From Gammaproteobacteria bacterium bin55 (lineage in GTDB: Bacteria > Pseudomonadota > Gammaproteobacteria > Pseudomonadales > Azotimanducaceae): a stretch of DNA of 32,191 nt. Each line of letters starts with the position of its first letter. The stretch's first letter is position 1. A model generated the notes under the pieces. It saw only the letters and a program-made list of their open reading frames with translations. It was not told the DNA's origin and did no database searches. The DNA lies in the NCBI GenBank assembly GCA_002238665.1, contig MPMU01000022.1, positions 1 through 32,191 on the forward strand, read 5' to 3'. This document shows, in pieces, positions 28,653 through 32,191 of this stretch. The translations under genes were made by a program, and so were the position numbers.

Positions 28653-29675
28653 ATGGCACTTGACTTTATCTACCGAATTTCAAAACCATTTTTGCTCAAC
28701 ATAGATGCAGAGACTTCCCATTCGGTTGCTATATCTGCTCTTCGATGGTTAGGTCCTTCGATCAGCAATCGCTTGCATATCGATGAAGTTAGACTGTGTG
28801 GATTGAATTTCAAGAATCGGCTAGGTCTTGCTGCAGGATTCGACAAGGATGGTGCCGCGCTAATCGGCTTGTCTCGATTGGGATTTGGCTTTCTTGAGAT
28901 TGGTACGGTCACTCCTAGACCTCAACCAGGCAATCCTCGACCTCGTCTCATTCGAGTAAAGAAAGAACAAGGGGTCATCAATCGGTTAGGTTTTAACAAT
29001 CATGGTGTGGAGCACCTTCGAGAAGTCCTACTAGATGAAAAGATCCAAATCCTGATTCCGATCGGCGTGAATATTGGCAAGAATGCCATGACACCAAATT
29101 CACAAGCTACGGAAGACTACAAGCACTGCATGGATCATCTAGTTGATGTTGCGGACTTTGTCACGATCAATATTTCTTCGCCAAACACCCAGGAATTACG
29201 AGATCTAGCTGACCCTCATCAGATTAGGGATTTTTTGGCGGAATTGGTGGAACATCGAAACCACCTTAGTATGCATTACCGTGAATTGCCTCTATTTGTG
29301 AAAATCGCACCAGATGGCACCGACGACGAAATCGCGCAGGTGAGCGAAATCATTGAACGGACCGGATGTAATGGAATCATCGCCACAAATACCACCGTGC
29401 GTCGAGACAATATCGACGAGAAGTACGCACCTGAGGCAGGTGGATTGAGCGGTAAACCGCTATTTGAGAGAGCGGTAGAGGTAGTCGCTACGGTACGCGA
29501 TGCAGTATCGGAATCGTTTCCAATCATCGGGGTAGGTGGCATCTCGAGTCCCGATGAAGCATTGACAATGCTCAATGCCGGTGCGAATCTAATCCAGCTG
29601 TACACCGCCATGATTTATCAAGGGCCGGGGATAGTCGAAAAAATTGGCAGCAGGCTAGCAAGCGAGGATTTCTGA
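28653..29675 (+). CDS. pyrD: Dihydroorotate dehydrogenase (quinone), class 2
   Basis: NRLGLAAGFDKDGAALIGLSRLGFGFLEIGTVTPRPQPGNPRPR, NRLGFNNHG, NISSPNTQELRDL, IIATNTTVRRD, GVGGISSPDEALTMLNAGANLIQLYTAMIYQGP. Confidence 0.97.
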   Translation: MALDFIYRISKPFLLNIDAETSHSVAISALRWLGPSISNRLHIDEVRLCGLNFKNRLGLAAGFDKDGAALIGLSRLGFGFLEIGTVTPRPQPGNPRPRLIRVKKEQGVINRLGFNNHGVEHLREVLLDEKIQILIPIGVNIGKNAMTPNSQATEDYKHCMDHLVDVADFVTINISSPNTQELRDLADPHQIRDFLAELVEHRNHLSMHYRELPLFVKIAPDGTDDEIAQVSEIIERTGCNGIIATNTTVRRDNIDEKYAPEAGGLSGKPLFERAVEVVATVRDAVSESFPIIGVGGISSPDEALTMLNAGANLIQLYTAMIYQGPGIVEKIGSRLASEDF

Positions 29676-29790
29676 ACATGTGAGTTTTTCTTGGCTGACA
29701 AAGGCTGAGAGCGTTCGAGTTGTGATATATTGATAATGCCTGTATCGAACGTAAATCGGCTCACATTCTCACGACTTAAAGGGTGTTTCC

Positions 29791-31092
29791 ATGAAGAGAA
29801 TCGCATGCGGTCTAGGACTCATACTGACAATCCTTGCTTCCTTTGCCAGTGCTCAGGGAGGCGAAGTGGATAGTGGAGACACATCATGGATTCTCACTGC
29901 CACCGCGTTAGTCCTAATGATGACCTTACCCGGTTTGTCATTGTTTTATGCTGGTATGGTTCGGCAGGTCAATGTCCTTTCGATCTTCATGCAGTGTTTT
30001 ATCATCGCATGTGCCATAACCATTCTTTGGGTCATCATCGGCTATAGCCTAACTTTTGGGTCGTCTGGGCTTGCTATTGCTGGCGGTTCAGTGATAGGGA
30101 ATTTTGAGAATTTCCTCATGGGACAGGTGGTTGAGGATACTGTCTCTGGTTCAATTCCAACATCTGTTTTCGCGATGTTTCAGCTGACATTTGCGATCAT
30201 CACACCGGCACTCATCATCGGCGGTTTTGCCGAACGCATGAGATTCGCATCAATGCTTCTTTTCTCGCTCTTTTGGTCTCTATTGGTGTATATGCCAATC
30301 GCCCATTGGGTATGGGGAGGTGGTTGGTTAGGCGATCTAGGCTTCAAGGATTTTGCAGGTGGAGCTGTTGTTCACATTACAGCAGGTGTAGCGGCGATTA
30401 CAGCAGCTATCTACATGGGTAATCGAAAAGACTTTCAGGAAGCAATGCACATACCTCACAACTTGCCATTTTGTGCAATTGGGGCAGGTTTGTTGTGGGT
30501 AGGCTGGTTTGGATTCAATGGTGGGTCAGCACTAGCGGCGAATGGAGATGCAGGAATGGCTCTAGCAGCAACCCATATTTCAGCAGCTACAGGTGCATTC
30601 ACCTGGATGATGGCTGAGTGGATTCGATTCGGCAAACCTACGTTGCTTGGCGCGCTGACTGGTATGGTAGCTGGACTAGGAACGATTACGCCTGCATCTG
30701 GGTTTGTAGGACCAGCAGGTGCTCTTGTGATTGGACTACTCGCTGGTTATATCTGTTTTGAAGCAACCAATTTGATCAAACGAAAACTGAAAATCGACGA
30801 CTCTCTAGATGTGTTCTCAGTTCATGGTGTTGGAGGATTCCTAGGATGTATCTTGACAGGTATTTTTGCGAGTTCCGCCTTAGGTGTGTTTAGTGGTCAG
30901 GAAGACATCAGCATCGGTAGCCAATTGGGTACTCAAGCCATAGGCGCGTTCGCCACTCTTATATGGACAGCTGCCGTAACTCTTTTGATACTTTTTGTAA
31001 TTGACAGGATTCTTGGTCTACGGGTAGACGAAGTCGAAGAAGCTGAAGGGTTGGATCTCGAGGAACACAATGAGAGAGGCTACTCCTGGTAG
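29791..31092 (+). CDS. amtB: Ammonium transporter
   Basis: Multi-TM; SWILTATALVLMMTLPGLSLFYAGMV, FAGGAVVHITAGVAAI, WVGWFGFNGGSALAANG, DVFSVHGVGGFLGCILTGIFA. Confidence 0.97.
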   Translation: MKRIACGLGLILTILASFASAQGGEVDSGDTSWILTATALVLMMTLPGLSLFYAGMVRQVNVLSIFMQCFIIACAITILWVIIGYSLTFGSSGLAIAGGSVIGNFENFLMGQVVEDTVSGSIPTSVFAMFQLTFAIITPALIIGGFAERMRFASMLLFSLFWSLLVYMPIAHWVWGGGWLGDLGFKDFAGGAVVHITAGVAAITAAIYMGNRKDFQEAMHIPHNLPFCAIGAGLLWVGWFGFNGGSALAANGDAGMALAATHISAATGAFTWMMAEWIRFGKPTLLGALTGMVAGLGTITPASGFVGPAGALVIGLLAGYICFEATNLIKRKLKIDDSLDVFSVHGVGGFLGCILTGIFASSALGVFSGQEDISIGSQLGTQAIGAFATLIWTAAVTLLILFVIDRILGLRVDEVEEAEGLDLEEHNERGYSW

Positions 31093-31469
31093 AGATTACG
31101 TCTGATTCTTTAGGGATGTTGTCTGGATACTAGGTGGTGGTTCCAGCGCGTTTGCCACTGGAGAGAACGACATCGAGATGTATTTTGAGAGAATGAGCGT
31201 TGGTATGCTTTGTAAGCAGGTAACGTGAGAGTACTGTCAGAGATTGAAACGATCACCAAAAAGACCCACGCATTATTTACGTCCTCGGTTCCTTTTTCAC
31301 GGACATTGAGGCATGCCGCCGCGTCCGAGTGCAGGTATTCCTACAAAATCAAAAAAGAGCGCTTGGCTTTAGTCCTGACTCGAAGTTTGTAACAAACAGA
31401 CTGCAACTATTGGCTCGATTCCGTATTGTCGATAAGATGACGTTGGAAGACTCAAGAACTTGAACGGCA

Positions 31470-31652
31470 TCGCGGAGGCGGCTTTGACCGGGGGTGACCA
31501 ACGCAGACGCCGAGTCATTGAGCGCAAAGATTCAGAAAGTCAAGAGGATGGCATAACTTTACCGCAACATGGAGTCAATCAAGAATGCCATTTACTTCCA
31601 TTGTGGCAGTTTGTCGTTGTACATTGAAACACCATCAACCACCACAAGGTAG
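31470..31652 (+). pseudogene. Degraded ISL3-family-like transposase C-terminal remnant
   Basis: Reading 31497-31652 gives TNADAESLSAKIQKVKRMA*LYRNMESIKNAIYFHCGSLSLYIETPSTTTR*, matching the general ISL3 transposase C-terminal pattern (TNA.SE.LN.KIQ..K..A.GYRN...FK.AIYFHCG.L.LYP); internal TAA at 31554; upstream LERHRGGGFDRG is in another frame. Confidence 0.72.
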
Positions 31653-31797
31653 TGTAGATCAAGTGGATTCAAGTTATACGCAACTACGATGGGTGCTATT
31701 CCGTCTCTTGAGAATTAGATTGAGTTCCCGCCACTACCTTATAGGACTGCAAACTTAGTGTATTGTTAAAGTATTTTAACGGGTAGAATATAGAATC

Positions 31798-31831
31798 AAA
31801 AAAAATTGAAACTCTATTACCTCTTGTTTCA
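31798..31831 (-). terminator. Possible intrinsic terminator for the minus-strand gene ending at 31838
   Basis: On the minus strand TGAAAC-N13-GTTTCA followed by A and a run of eight T. Confidence 0.5.
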
Positions 31832-31837
31832 GAAAGC

Positions 31838-32191
31838 TTATTCAGATGGTTTCTTCTGTTTCGTTGTTTCTAATAATGCGTCGCGCAATTCAATCTGAAG
31901 AACGTCAGTTATTTGTCGTCGTTTCATTCCGTACTCGTAAATACAAGATCTGATTTTTCTATCCATCTCGTCTGTAGGCTTGAATTCTCGAGACACATAG
32001 TTTTCTGTAATCTCGTGAATTTCAAAGGGTTCTTTATTGGCAGCATGTTTCTCCAATGTACGTGCAATCTGTTTTGCCCATTCTTTAGCTCCAAGGTCTT
32101 CAGAGATTTTTTCTCCATCGGGGGTCAATGACAACGGACTAGCAAATTGACTCGATTGTCTCGGCAATCGTTGAAGTATCTGTCTAAAGTC
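31838..32191 (-). CDS. Unknown protein, C-terminal part (5' truncated by window edge)
   Basis: The ORF-track Met at 32167 is a TTG codon; the frame continues upstream without a stop to the window edge (DFRQILQR-LPRQSS...), so the real start is probably outside. Confidence 0.6.
   Translation of the reverse strand, partial: DFRQILQRLPRQSSQFASPLSLTPDGEKISEDLGAKEWAKQIARTLEKHAANKEPFEIHEITENYVSREFKPTDEMDRKIRSCIYEYGMKRRQITDVLQIELRDALLETTKQKKPSE

Noticed and set aside
31765-31780. GTTAAA-GTAT-TTTAAC dyad near the IS scar
   Set aside because: Short and AT-only in an AT-rich interval; not distinguishable from chance without comparison.
1-32191. CRISPR array, tRNA, rRNA or recognisable anti-phage defence operon
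   Set aside because: No regularly spaced direct repeats, cloverleaf-like genes, or nuclease/toxin/helicase defence motifs were seen on reading; the window is almost fully occupied by core genes.

Overview
This 32 kb window reads as gamma-proteobacterial-type chromosome, densely coding and mostly core metabolism and envelope biology. From left to right it holds: the 3' end of moaA; a DUF1285-like gene; an electron-transfer-flavoprotein locus (ETF-QO divergent from etfBA); pyrB; a TauD-like dioxygenase; a type II secretion cluster gspE-F-G-H-I-J-K-L-M; a secreted HExxH/TPR metallopeptidase-like protein; two short uncharacterised exported proteins; an ELM1-like gene; a zinc-ribbon gene coupled to cysE; nadK; mocA-like and xdhC-like genes; a complete Bat (aerotolerance) operon moxR-DUF58-DUF4381-batA-batB/C-batD; pyrD; amtB; a degraded ISL3-like transposase remnant; and the 3' end of an unknown gene at the right edge. 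I see no CRISPR array, rRNA, tRNA, prophage or recognisable defence system. The least explained regions are 15.87-16.69 kb (antisense-overlapping signal peptides, two acidic exported proteins of unknown function, and a palindromic convergent stop junction) and 31.1-32.19 kb (decayed IS plus an unknown edge gene). I do not see strong evidence for a previously undescribed multi-gene system. All function calls come from reading motifs in the supplied translations, with no database search.
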